Origin: Desulfobacteraceae bacterium
Lineage (GTDB): Bacteria; Desulfobacterota; Desulfobacteria; Desulfobacterales; Desulfosarcinaceae
Reading direction: 5' to 3'
Length of the DNA: 64,000 nucleotides
NCBI GenBank assembly: GCA_013003715.1
Contig: JABDIN010000078.1
Coordinates: 23,053-87,052, forward strand
Part shown: positions 28,517-36,859 of the stretch, piece after piece
Layout: every line of letters begins with the position of its first letter
How positions within the stretch are numbered: the stretch's first letter is position 1
Notes under the pieces: model-generated
Databases searched by the model: none
What the model was told of the DNA's origin: nothing
The model's input: only the letters and a program-made list of their open reading frames with translations
Position numbers and translations under genes: made by a program

Positions 28517-29350
28517 CTATCTGACAACCGGCATGTTGCCTGTTTTACTGAAGGGGAAGTGTTTAACGCCAAAGGCGGGGACATCGAAGCTCATGTTTCC
28601 CGTCATCTGGTAATCCATTGTTTTACGGGACAGTAATTGACTGATGGCCCGACCGATGCTTAAAAAGTCGACATCAATGGGAATCTGAAGTGTGGATTTG
28701 TTGTTTTTCCCAATCGTCTCGACAGGACCGGTGCTGCCCTTTGTTATTTTTGAATCACCCAGGGTTAATTCGTAATTCAAGCCATCAATACCCATCGTAA
28801 AATTATTGGGATTACGGATGCCGACATCAAAAACCAGTGAGGCCCCGGCCAGCCCCATCTTCGTAACGGCGACCCTCTGTAGCCGGATTTCCGGCAATTT
28901 CGGTACACTCATCACACCTTTTGCCGAAAGCGGAATGGTCAGCAAGCCAAGATCCAGACCTCCGGCCAACTCGTAGTCCACCTTGTCCGATCTGAGAAAA
29001 CTCGAAATGGTATCAAACATATCCAGATAATTCACGGTTACCGGCAGCTTTGCAATGGAAGAGCTTGAGGCGTGTAAGGTGCTTGCCGGAGTAACGATTC
29101 CCTCGGCTAAGTGCCGGCCGTTGATTTTAAGATTATAAGACAGACCCCGCAATGGTATCGCTATGGCATTCGGATTGTAGATATTGAAACTAAAAACCGG
29201 CGTGGCCTGAAACAAGGACGCATCCTTCAGGGACATTCCCTTGAATGTTATCTCCGGTTTCTGAACAATCTTATCGATGGTGGCACACCCGCCAAAAGTC
29301 GCCGCAATTACACAAATAAGAAGAATCGCCGGAAGGTGTCTATGATTCAT
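28517..29350 (-). CDS. LEA14/WHy-domain lipoprotein
   Basis: A 277-residue protein with a signal peptide ending in a lipobox-like GGC at 20-22, so probably a lipoprotein. Two WHy/LEA14 repeats follow (about 35-140 and 155-262), each with the NPN motif (IYNPNAIAIPL and IRNPNNFTMGI). WHy domains occur in desiccation and stress proteins and in membrane-lipid or anti-damage lipoproteins. AGGAGG stands four bases before the ATG. Confidence 0.86.
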   Translation of the reverse strand: MNHRHLPAILLICVIAATFGGCATIDKIVQKPEITFKGMSLKDASLFQATPVFSFNIYNPNAIAIPLRGLSYNLKINGRHLAEGIVTPASTLHASSSSIAKLPVTVNYLDMFDTISSFLRSDKVDYELAGGLDLGLLTIPLSAKGVMSVPKLPEIRLQRVAVTKMGLAGASLVFDVGIRNPNNFTMGIDGLNYELTLGDSKITKGSTGPVETIGKNNKSTLQIPIDVDFLSIGRAISQLLSRKTMDYQMTGNMSFDVPAFGVKHFPFSKTGNMPVVR

Positions 29351-29612
29351 TTAGCCTCCTGTCATAAATAGATTTGGGTGCGCTTCCATAGGCTCACCCT
29401 ATTTGTGTCATCTCTTTTCACGTATAATGGAACCGGCATCAAGGCAAGATACTTTTTTACCATAAAAACATCAACGGCTTCAGCCCGCAAGATAAATTCT
29501 AAAGTTTCCCTTCTCACCGCCGATAGTTTCAAATGCAAAGGTCAGCGACCCTGAAATTTCGAATCGGACTCATACGGTATTGTTTTAACTGCAAATGTAT
29601 TAGGGAAATGAA

Positions 29613-30029
29613 ATGGGATCACACTTCAATCTACTTTGGGGATCAATTCAACTCGCCGTTCAGCCCGCTCACATCCCGGATACACCGCAGGCATCTCTAT
29701 ATCCACAATCTCAGAAGCCCGAAACCATCGCCCCCTTAAACAAACACCTGGCTGAAAAGATTATCAACGCTTATGGCGAAACGCTTAGAACCATCAATGA
29801 AAAATACAGAAAACAAATGGATCGACTGTTGAGCCAATTTGAAAATGATATTGACGTTGACCTGGACTTCATCCAAAATTCCGTTGAACGGAAAATGCCG
29901 CCTGGAATGCTGCCGTACCCAAAGCGTGTCATCAGAGAAGCGATTCACTTCATATTGAAGTACGAAAAAGAACCGGCGAATATCGACCTCCTTCGATCCG
30001 GTTTGGATTATCTCTCATACTTCAAATAA
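29613..30029 (+). CDS. Unrecognised small protein
   Basis: A 138-residue protein with no known domain that I recognise. Its N-terminal 40 residues are proline-rich and look disordered; residues 42-138 are helical (AEKIINAYGETLRTINEKYRKQ). It ends LDYLSYFK. An AGGGA precedes the ATG at 29613. No membrane segment or signal peptide. It is isolated from its neighbours. Confidence 0.6.
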   Translation: MGSHFNLLWGSIQLAVQPAHIPDTPQASLYPQSQKPETIAPLNKHLAEKIINAYGETLRTINEKYRKQMDRLLSQFENDIDVDLDFIQNSVERKMPPGMLPYPKRVIREAIHFILKYEKEPANIDLLRSGLDYLSYFK

Positions 30030-30258
30030 GCCCATCTCCTCTATCCGGAGTGATCCGCAGCTATTGGTCATAGACATCGAACCACTCTTTTCACATGACT
30101 ATATTCGGGTTCACTTTAATAATGCAAATTACGCCGACACCATATCGTATTTTTCTGACAAGTGCGGGTTCCCGAGAAAATCTATTGAGCAAGCCCCTTA
30201 AGTTCTAGTATAGTGCTGAACTGCAACTGCCGGTCAATCATTACACAAAAGGGGACCA

Positions 30259-31392
30259 ATGCACATACGAACCGTTCGCTTATATCAGCTCAATATACCA
30301 TTCACGCGAAATGTCTCCCATAGTCTTTTTTCAAGAAACAGCACGGATTCATTAATCATTGAGATAACAGACGAAAAGGGCACCACCGGTTACGGTGAGG
30401 GAGCACCAAGAGACTATGTCACCGGAGAAACAATGGCCGCAGCCGGCAAACAGGCGCAAGTGTTGGCCGGGGTCTTGCTGACGGAAAGGTTCGACAGCTT
30501 CGATACATTGCTCGGCATCTTGAAGGAGATGCAGACTATGGGAATTCATCAGCCTGCGGCATTCTGCGCGCTTGAAACGGCGCTTCTGGATCTTTTATCC
30601 TGCCGACACAAGATACCGGCATGGCAATTGTTCAACCGGCCCCGGAACGAAACACCGCCGGTTTATTCAGCCGTGATTCCCATTATGAGTGAACGACAGG
30701 GATTGACACAAATGGTCGGATTGATCCGTTCGCTAGCGTTGACCCAAGTCAAGGTGAAGGTATCCAATGATCTGTCTGATATCGGACACCTGAAGTTTCT
30801 CAGAGATACACTTGGACCCCGGGTCGATATCCGGGTGGATGCCAATGGCGCATTTGATGTCGAATCGACCGAATCGTTTCTAAAGAAAAGCCGTGGACTG
30901 AATATATCGAGCCTGGAGCAGCCGGTGCCCAAGGACGATCTGATGGCTCTGTCCCACGTGGCAAAAATCAGCGACATCCCCATCATTGCCGATGAATCGT
31001 TTTATGCCGGGCAGGGCCCCGATGATTTTATTCGAAACCGGTATTGCCATGGCATTAATTTTCGGATATCCAGTTGCGGCGGATTCATCAACACACTTCA
31101 CTTATGGGAACTAGCCAGGGCTGCGGGGCTGCGCTGCCAACTTGGCGCCCATGTGGGGGAGACGGCGCTACTCTCCATGGCCGGTCGTCATTTCTCAACC
31201 ATCTGCAGCGATGTTTACCATTTAGAAGGATCAATTTCAAAATATCTGCTGAAAGCTGATCTTGGACTAAAAGATATCTCTTTTGGAAAAGGTGGCGTGG
31301 CCCCTCCCAATGACGCATATGGATGGGGTGTTTCGGTAGCGGAAAAGATCCTGAAGGAATATGGACGGCTTGTATTTTCTGCCGGCGACTAA
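30259..31392 (+). CDS. Enolase-superfamily enzyme (dipeptide epimerase/muconate cycloisomerase-like)
   Basis: A 377-residue enolase-superfamily protein. The capping domain (about 1-125) is followed by a TIM barrel with metal ligands Asp194 (VDANG), Glu220 (LEQP) and Asp245 (ADES), and the first catalytic lysine of the KxK motif at 165/167. At the position of the second catalytic Lys (NIK in dipeptide epimerases) it has Arg269 (NFRISSCGG), so the usual two-base 1,1-proton transfer is doubtful. Members may act on dipeptides, N-acyl amino acids or muconates. AGGGGA precedes the ATG. A 99-residue unknown gene follows 44 bases later. Confidence 0.85.
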   Translation: MHIRTVRLYQLNIPFTRNVSHSLFSRNSTDSLIIEITDEKGTTGYGEGAPRDYVTGETMAAAGKQAQVLAGVLLTERFDSFDTLLGILKEMQTMGIHQPAAFCALETALLDLLSCRHKIPAWQLFNRPRNETPPVYSAVIPIMSERQGLTQMVGLIRSLALTQVKVKVSNDLSDIGHLKFLRDTLGPRVDIRVDANGAFDVESTESFLKKSRGLNISSLEQPVPKDDLMALSHVAKISDIPIIADESFYAGQGPDDFIRNRYCHGINFRISSCGGFINTLHLWELARAAGLRCQLGAHVGETALLSMAGRHFSTICSDVYHLEGSISKYLLKADLGLKDISFGKGGVAPPNDAYGWGVSVAEKILKEYGRLVFSAGD

Positions 31393-31436
31393 TCAGACCC
31401 GTATTAACGACCGATAAAAAAAACAAGGAGCGGTAA

Positions 31437-31736
31437 ATGATAGAAAAAGCCAAGGCGGAAACCTGGTTTTACGTGATCATTCAAAATCCGGGAGCGGATG
31501 AAGAGATACTGGGACAATATGATGAACACGCAAATATAAGGTTCATCCCTGCGTTTCCCGATAAAGCGTCCGCCCAGAACGGGCTGGTCAATCTGGCTCT
31601 CGACAGAAAAAACAAATACGAAATCCAGGCGATAATTTATGAAGACCTCGAAGGGTATGCGATCAACAATGAGACCAGGATTCTGATTCTGGACGAGGAA
31701 GGCCGGATCACGCAGGAATCGGCACCCGGCCTGTAG
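31437..31736 (+). CDS. Small acidic protein of unknown function
   Basis: A 99-residue acidic soluble protein (MIEKAKAETWFYVIIQNPG) with alternating strand and helix character. No motif was recognised. AAGGAG stands before the start, and the gene follows the enolase-superfamily gene closely, suggesting a shared mRNA. It ends in TAG. Confidence 0.72.
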   Translation: MIEKAKAETWFYVIIQNPGADEEILGQYDEHANIRFIPAFPDKASAQNGLVNLALDRKNKYEIQAIIYEDLEGYAINNETRILILDEEGRITQESAPGL

Positions 31737-31880
31737 AGGCTGCAGCGCCTGAATCCGTAAATGCCCGACAATAAAAAGTTTGCGAACAATCAGTGACCGC
31801 AAATGGTGGACGCGACCTCTCGTGCCGGCATCAAGGGGAGTGTGTCACTGTGAATGTTTAGATCTTCAAAATATAATATT

Positions 31881-31917
31881 AATTGTCCGAACGGTAAAAG
31901 ATGGCTTTCGGACAATT
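31881..31917. repeat. Inverted repeat, 10-base arms
   Basis: AATTGTCCGA at 31881-31890 is exactly complementary to TCGGACAATT at 31908-31917 with a 17-base centre. It lies 75 bases before the Asp-rich gene in a gap with no other gene, so it may be an operator or a leader hairpin. No T-run follows. Confidence 0.5.
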
Positions 31918-31989
31918 ATTACCTTTACAACTAAAGGTTTAAGATTATATTTCTTGGGTTACCTGATAGAGTGCACTAAGGAGAAATGA

Positions 31990-32370
31990 ATGACGGAATC
32001 GCTAGAAATACCCGGAGCGCTGAAAAACACATTCCATCGTCTATTGAGGCGGATACCGATTGAGCTTCGGAACGATCAACAATTATTGAGAATTATCCTT
32101 GCCTACTTGAAAATGGGCGGTGAAAAACTGGCTCGACAGGGAATAAACGTCGCCATCGAAAGATACCGGGATGATGTAAAAATCATGAAAAAACGCTTGC
32201 GCGAGGAAGCCTTGATAAAGGCGGCCCTGGCGGAAAACGAAGATACATCCGATGACAAAGATAATGACGACGATGACGAGAATGACGATGACGAGAACGA
32301 CGATGATGACGATGACAACGACTATGACAATGACAATGACAATGACAATGACAATTCAAAATACTTCTGA
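31990..32370 (+). CDS. Small protein with Asp/Asn-rich tail
   Basis: A 126-residue protein. Residues 1-80 are helical and basic with LRRIPIELRNDQQLLRIIL; residues 81-126 are almost entirely Asp, Asn and Glu and end in NSKYF. The tail is encoded by a repeated GACAAT-type tract. Such acidic tails can bind metals or mimic nucleic acid. No domain was recognised. AAGGAG precedes the start; an ATG at 31986 is out of frame with this one. Confidence 0.68.
   Translation: MTESLEIPGALKNTFHRLLRRIPIELRNDQQLLRIILAYLKMGGEKLARQGINVAIERYRDDVKIMKKRLREEALIKAALAENEDTSDDKDNDDDDENDDDENDDDDDDNDYDNDNDNDNDNSKYF
32324..32353 (+). repeat. Hexanucleotide tandem repeat (ATGACA, five units)
   Basis: Five perfect ATGACA units encode the Asp-Asn tail of the small protein. 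Because the unit is six bases, copy-number change would lengthen the tail by two residues without shifting the frame. Confidence 0.85.
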
Positions 32371-32374
32371 CGGA

Positions 32375-33274
32375 TCACCCTAAAGAATACGGTGTCAGAC
32401 TTTCATAACCGGATTCAGTGACCAGCAGGGTCTGTTCGAATTGTGCCGATAAAGACCGATCGGCGGTGACAGCCGTCCAATTGTCATCGAGAACGATGAG
32501 CTCTTTCCCCCCGAGGTTAATCATCGGTTCAATGGTGAACACCATGCCCGGAACCAATCTTACCCCATGCCCCTTTTTTCCGTAGTGGGGAACTTGAGGT
32601 GGCTCGTGAAATTTCAACCCAACGCCGTGCCCGACGAATTCTCTGACGACGGAACAATTTAGCCCTTCGGCATAGTGCTGAATCGCCCACCCGATATCAC
32701 CGATGGAATTGCCCGGTTTCACTTGTTCGATGGCCTTTTTTAAACAAATCCGGGAAACCTCGACGATCTTTCGTGCTTCGGGACCTGGGGTGCCGATGAA
32801 AAATGTCTTATTGGCATCGGCATAATAACCATTTAAAATCGGCGTCACATCTATATTCACGATATCCCCGTCTTCAAGCACACGGCTACCGGGAATACCA
32901 TGACAAATCACTTCATTCACCGAAACACATACACTTTTTGGGAACCCCTTGTAGTTTAAGGGTGCGGGTATAGCACCGTTTTTTATAGTAAATTCGTGAA
33001 CCCATGTATTTATGTCATCAGTGGATAGCCCGGGACGAAGCCTCTCCTCCACCATATCCAGGGTTTCAATGACCAGGCGGCCCGCGCGCCGTATACCCTC
33101 AATTTGCTCGGGTGTCTTGACGTGGTTTTCCTTTGTCGGCGTAACAGCAGGCGCGGCGGGTCCTCCGGAGTCATCCATGGATTTACCGATACAGCACTTC
33201 TTGAACTTCTTGCCGCTACCGCATGGGCACGGGTCGTTACGACCGATTTTCCTTGCAATATGTCTGTTTCCCAC
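32375..33274 (-). CDS. map: Methionine aminopeptidase with N-terminal SEC-C motif
   Basis: A type I methionine aminopeptidase removing initiator Met. A SEC-C zinc motif, CPCGSGKKFKKCC, comes first, followed by the pita-bread catalytic domain with the metal ligands: VNIDVTP, ANKTFF (Asp-Ala-Asn), HGVGLKFHEPPQ and FTIEPM, and a late Glu in SAQFEQTLLV. The SEC-C/MAP fusion is known in many bacteria and may place the enzyme at the ribosome. GTG 33274 has AGAGG ten bases upstream; ATG 33307 is the alternative, without a good ribosome site. Confidence 0.92.
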   Translation of the reverse strand: MGNRHIARKIGRNDPCPCGSGKKFKKCCIGKSMDDSGGPAAPAVTPTKENHVKTPEQIEGIRRAGRLVIETLDMVEERLRPGLSTDDINTWVHEFTIKNGAIPAPLNYKGFPKSVCVSVNEVICHGIPGSRVLEDGDIVNIDVTPILNGYYADANKTFFIGTPGPEARKIVEVSRICLKKAIEQVKPGNSIGDIGWAIQHYAEGLNCSVVREFVGHGVGLKFHEPPQVPHYGKKGHGVRLVPGMVFTIEPMINLGGKELIVLDDNWTAVTADRSLSAQFEQTLLVTESGYESLTPYSLG

Positions 33275-33538
33275 TGTGTTGGAACCTCTTTCGTTAAAAA
33301 TTATCATTTGGACCGCACCGAGGATGTCAATCACACATGGTGTAAGGGGTTTTAATCCGCTTGTCAACGGTCATGCATGTTTGCGAGCAGGTTGACGGCC
33401 TTCAAACTTGGTATGGCGACATATGATTCTGCCTTCAGTTCGCACGTGGACGAAACGAAAAGGATAATACCAAATTCATGATGATGGCGTGCCGGTGACA
33501 TGACCGTCGTCGCGGTCAACATACGTTACCCACACTCT

Positions 33539-33572
33539 AAAAAAAAAGGTGACCGCACAAATGCGGTCACCT
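33539..33572 (-). terminator. Intrinsic terminator of the small RNA
   Basis: On the minus strand an 11-pair perfect stem (33562-33572 and 33547-33557, AGGTGACCGCA type) with a 4-base loop is followed by nine T (33547-33539). On the plus strand no T-run follows, so it works leftward. Confidence 0.88.
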
Positions 33573-33627
33573 CATACAAAAAGGAAGAGAAACAGATGAG
33601 ACAGTGTGCGCCCTAAACACACTTTCG
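33539..33627 (-). ncRNA. Predicted small RNA (about 90 nt)
   Basis: A minus-strand transcript is predicted from about 33627 to a terminator at 33539. It has a 5' hairpin with AGTGTGT/GCACACT arms (33603-33609 and 33617-33623), a pyrimidine-rich linker that includes TCTCTTCCTTTTT (complementary to Shine-Dalgarno sequences), and a strong terminator hairpin. No open reading frame of note is present. Such a C/U-rich linker between hairpins is typical of trans-acting regulatory RNAs. Identity to a known family was not recognised. Confidence 0.6.
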
Positions 33628-33633
33628 TCTTAC

Positions 33634-33639
33634 ATTATA
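33634..33639 (-). promoter_or_regulatory. -10 box (TATAAT) of the small RNA
   Basis: A perfect minus-strand TATAAT sits seven bases before the predicted start of the small RNA. The -35 at 17 bases (AAAGTT) is poor, so an activator may be needed. Confidence 0.5.
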
Positions 33640-33812
33640 TCGGTTGTACTTCGACAAACTTTAGGGTTTTAATTGATATGGTGCTTTTTTTCCAATTGAG
33701 CTCCCTGTGAACCTATGGTATTGGTTTGGTTCTTCATTAAAACCGATACGCCGTTGATTAGGGTGCTCATTACCTTGTCCGTAATGATTAATACATGCCA
33801 AAGGAGCTGTTT

Positions 33813-34145
33813 TTGACGATGACTGATGATAATATCAAATCGGAAATCGATAAGGAATGGGAATCCCGGAGATTATGCGGTGATGAAAGTTGCATCGGCG
33901 TGATCGGTCCGGATGGCCGTTGCAAAGAATGTGGAAAACCAGATGGAGGTGGTGGTGCTGTGGAAAATGAATCCAAAAAAGAGTTGCTGCTGGAGGAAGA
34001 GGATTTCCCTGAAGATCGGAATGCAAAAGAAAAGGACGAGGATATCAACTGGGATAATCGGATATTGTGCAGTGATGATAATTGTATCGGCGTAGTGGGT
34101 CCGGACGGTCGTTGTAAAGAGTGCGGCCAACCTTTTGAAGAATAG
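33813..34145 (+). CDS. Tandem zinc-ribbon small protein
   Basis: A protein of about 110 residues with two near-identical zinc ribbons: LCxDxxCIGVxGPDGRCKECGxP occurs at both ends, separated by a Glu/Lys-rich linker of about 45 residues. The repeat CxxxxC...CxxC pattern binds zinc. Such ribbons are frequent in deltaproteobacterial small proteins; their partners are unknown. AAGGAG (33801-33806) lies just ahead of TTG 33813 and ATG 33819; the ATG at 33795 lies upstream of the ribosome site and is less likely. Ends in TAG. Confidence 0.72.
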   Translation: MTMTDDNIKSEIDKEWESRRLCGDESCIGVIGPDGRCKECGKPDGGGGAVENESKKELLLEEEDFPEDRNAKEKDEDINWDNRILCSDDNCIGVVGPDGRCKECGQPFEE

Positions 34146-34169
34146 CCGGAATATCAGGATCCGGTTGGG

Positions 34170-35051
34170 TTATGGGGTCGCGTTTTCTGTTCTTGCAGAT
34201 TTTTCCAAATCAATGATCGTCTCGCCGTTTGTATTCTCCTTGAGCTTGTATTGAGTAGTGCGGCCCAGTTGTTTGATCGTTTTTGCCAATGTATATACCT
34301 GGTCCTGGATCATTTTCAGCTTGTCGTAGACCGGGTTCTTTTCGTCCAGGTCCATCATCATTAATTCCGCATGACTGAAGATCGCCTGAATCGGCTGATT
34401 GAGTTCATAGCTTACGGTTCGGGCCATTTCGATAACGCCCTTTAGTTTTTGTTTCTCCATCCGTTCTTCTTCAATTGTGCGCCTTTCGGTTATGTTCCGC
34501 GTCACACAAACAATACCGACCACATTATCGTTTTGAACGACCGGCGAATAGCGAACTTCGGCGAGTTTTCGTCCTCCCTCCCTGGTAATGAATTCATGAA
34601 CTGCCGGCGATATGTTTTCTCCTGAAAACAGGAGCATGGCATGCGAGCTGACATTCTCCAGGGAGTTGGGTGTCAGAATATTCAGTTCGGCAATTTGTTT
34701 TCCAATAAGCTCCTCGGAAGGGTAACCCCATTCCGAGAATACTGAGGGTGATATATTTTGTATTCTGAAGGATGAATCAATATAAAAAATAACCTCGGAT
34801 ACATTCGCGAAATGGAGCCGGTATTTCTCTTCACTGGCCTCCAGTGATTTTTTTATTTCATCCAGATCCTCCATATCCTCCCGAAAACAACGTTGCGAAT
34901 TCTCAAGATCCAGTGTCAATCGTTCGACTTGGGATTCCAAAACCGTATTCGTATTTCGAAGGGCTTCGGTCCGGCTGGATATGACAGCCAGGTCCTCCTC
35001 AAGTTCGCTGACTTTTTTTTCAAGGGCTTCGTATGTGGGTTTGTTTTCCAT
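34170..35051 (-). CDS. PAS protein with degenerate histidine-kinase dimerisation domain
   Basis: A 293-residue protein: an N-terminal coiled coil (about 7-70), a PAS domain (about 72-190) ending in a VTRNITERR motif, and a HisKA-like helix pair (about 200-270). In the H-box, where SHELNQP is expected, it reads SYELNQP: the phosphoacceptor His is Tyr215 (TAT at 34407-34409). No ATPase domain follows. It therefore cannot autophosphorylate and may act as a sensor scaffold or dominant partner. Context gives no target. Confidence 0.8.
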   Translation of the reverse strand: MENKPTYEALEKKVSELEEDLAVISSRTEALRNTNTVLESQVERLTLDLENSQRCFREDMEDLDEIKKSLEASEEKYRLHFANVSEVIFYIDSSFRIQNISPSVFSEWGYPSEELIGKQIAELNILTPNSLENVSSHAMLLFSGENISPAVHEFITREGGRKLAEVRYSPVVQNDNVVGIVCVTRNITERRTIEEERMEKQKLKGVIEMARTVSYELNQPIQAIFSHAELMMMDLDEKNPVYDKLKMIQDQVYTLAKTIKQLGRTTQYKLKENTNGETIIDLEKSARTENATP

Positions 35052-35279
35052 GAATACTCGCTACCCCATAAATGAGATAAATTTTGTTTGACGCTTCCGC
35101 ATAATAGACGATGGAAACAAGAGCAGCTGAATCTAAGGCTTTCCAATAATACAGTCACCTTTTTTCATTTGTCAAACACCAAAGCCGTCTTCAGACCACC
35201 TACTTTGTCCGGTAACCGTGTGAACCGCATTATCAACGCTGCGCATCAGTCGAGCTTATTCTCTCCGGGAACGCTAGGG

Positions 35280-36794
35280 TCATTCAATCTTAGCCGTGGG
35301 CATAGCCAGGGTGCGGCCCGCATACCACTCAACCATTTCACTGAGCTGTTGGGACAAGGAATAATTTCCATTGGCGAACACCGCATAATCGCCACCACCG
35401 CCCATGGCTGACGTAAACCGTACCGAGTTGGCATAAAAAAGCCATATATCCACCCACTTTCTCTCTATGGCTTCATCAAACAGATTGCCCTTGTGGTAAG
35501 GTCCCCGGGCCAACCCTTTACGCCAGATCTGATCCATCAATTGCGTTGCGGTTTGAACCGAGGCATTGCTTTGTTGTATAACATGCTCATAACGCTGAAA
35601 ATGCCCGTTCACCCAGGAGGAACCATGGCAATTGAGACATATGGCGGTCATTTTGTCGCGTCGTTCTTTCTGAATGTCTCTATCAATGAGGTGCGATGCA
35701 GCCATCGTGCCATCCAGGTTCGTGGGCAGCTGAAATCCTTCCCGGTTTTTGATGAGGGTGGTATCCGGATTTGCAGGTTGAGGGTGGGCATATACAAGGC
35801 CGAATATCCGCCAGGAGAGCCGGTCACTCATTTGATGGGTTCGCTGTGCGACGATGTCACCGTCTGTATTGTCAAGACGGCTGATATGACAAGCGGCACA
35901 GGTTGGCGCAGTGAAATCCTCTCCAATTGTCCACGGCACCTTGGTAAAATCCCATTTAGCGGAGATGGACGAATAAATATTCCCGTGTTTGCTCGCCCGG
36001 TACACCTTATAGGCGGGGACATCGGGGCCTTCGTGGCACTCTTTGCAGGTCTCCGGTTTTCTGGCGATTTCAATGGAAAAAGAGTGCCGGGTGTGACAGG
36101 CGCTGCAGGACCCCCGGCTGTCGTCCGGATTGATCCGCCCCACTCCCTGGTTCGGCCACCCCCGGATAACGGGGAATTCCATTTCCCCAAGATCGGAATC
36201 TCTCAACTCGGTGCCGGTGACTTCAAGCCGGGTACCATGGCAATAGTAACAGGCAGTGGCCTGAACCTGTTCGGATGCGGGATTGAAGTCGATTTTTCCC
36301 GATTCCAAAACAGGCGTACCGATCACCGCACGTTGAAGATCCTGATACACTTTATTTTCCGCCAGGTTTTTCCAGGCATGAGACATTATGTTCTTCGCAT
36401 ACTGCGCCTCTTCGGTGGTATGGCAGACTTGACAATCTTTAGGACTGACAACCACGTGAACATCATACCCGTTGTGTTCAAATGTGTCCCTGTGAGATGT
36501 TGCATTTCGCGTATGACACTCGGCGCATCCCACAGCCGTGGTCCTTAAATCCTCCGGAATATTCCGGCCGGAAACCCTTAAAAGCGGTTCCGGTGCGGCC
36601 AGGGCCTTTGACGGGGTTATCATTGCGTGACGGCTGGTTCTCCAGTCCTCGACAATGCCGGGATGAATGATACCATGGCATTCCAAGCATTCAGCGGTGG
36701 CGCTGCTGACGGGAATTTCCTCAGCACAAGTCGTTCCTATGGAAAAAACAGCAGGTATCAATGCAAGTAACAAGGTACGGATATTTTTGAACAT
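35280..36794 (-). CDS. Octaheme c-type cytochrome, HAO-like
   Basis: A 504-residue exported protein with signal peptide (1-23) and eight CxxCH sites at Cys 36, 90, 121, 182, 230, 250, 299 and 386. The segment SACHTRHSFSIEIARKPETC between hemes 5 and 6 is a hallmark of the hydroxylamine-oxidoreductase family. A DY pair at 469-470 sits about where HAO has its cross-linking Tyr near the C-terminus, but the surrounding sequence differs. It may oxidise or reduce hydroxylamine, nitrite or another small substrate in the periplasm. No NapC/NrfH-type quinol partner adjoins. Upstream on the same strand is a PAS-LuxR regulator, 65 bases away. Confidence 0.85.
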   Translation of the reverse strand: MFKNIRTLLLALIPAVFSIGTTCAEEIPVSSATAECLECHGIIHPGIVEDWRTSRHAMITPSKALAAPEPLLRVSGRNIPEDLRTTAVGCAECHTRNATSHRDTFEHNGYDVHVVVSPKDCQVCHTTEEAQYAKNIMSHAWKNLAENKVYQDLQRAVIGTPVLESGKIDFNPASEQVQATACYYCHGTRLEVTGTELRDSDLGEMEFPVIRGWPNQGVGRINPDDSRGSCSACHTRHSFSIEIARKPETCKECHEGPDVPAYKVYRASKHGNIYSSISAKWDFTKVPWTIGEDFTAPTCAACHISRLDNTDGDIVAQRTHQMSDRLSWRIFGLVYAHPQPANPDTTLIKNREGFQLPTNLDGTMAASHLIDRDIQKERRDKMTAICLNCHGSSWVNGHFQRYEHVIQQSNASVQTATQLMDQIWRKGLARGPYHKGNLFDEAIERKWVDIWLFYANSVRFTSAMGGGGDYAVFANGNYSLSQQLSEMVEWYAGRTLAMPTAKIE

Positions 36795-36859
36795 GTGACG
36801 CCAATCCTTTCATAACGAAAAAGTAACAACGGGGGTTTTTCGAAAATAAGTTGCAATGA

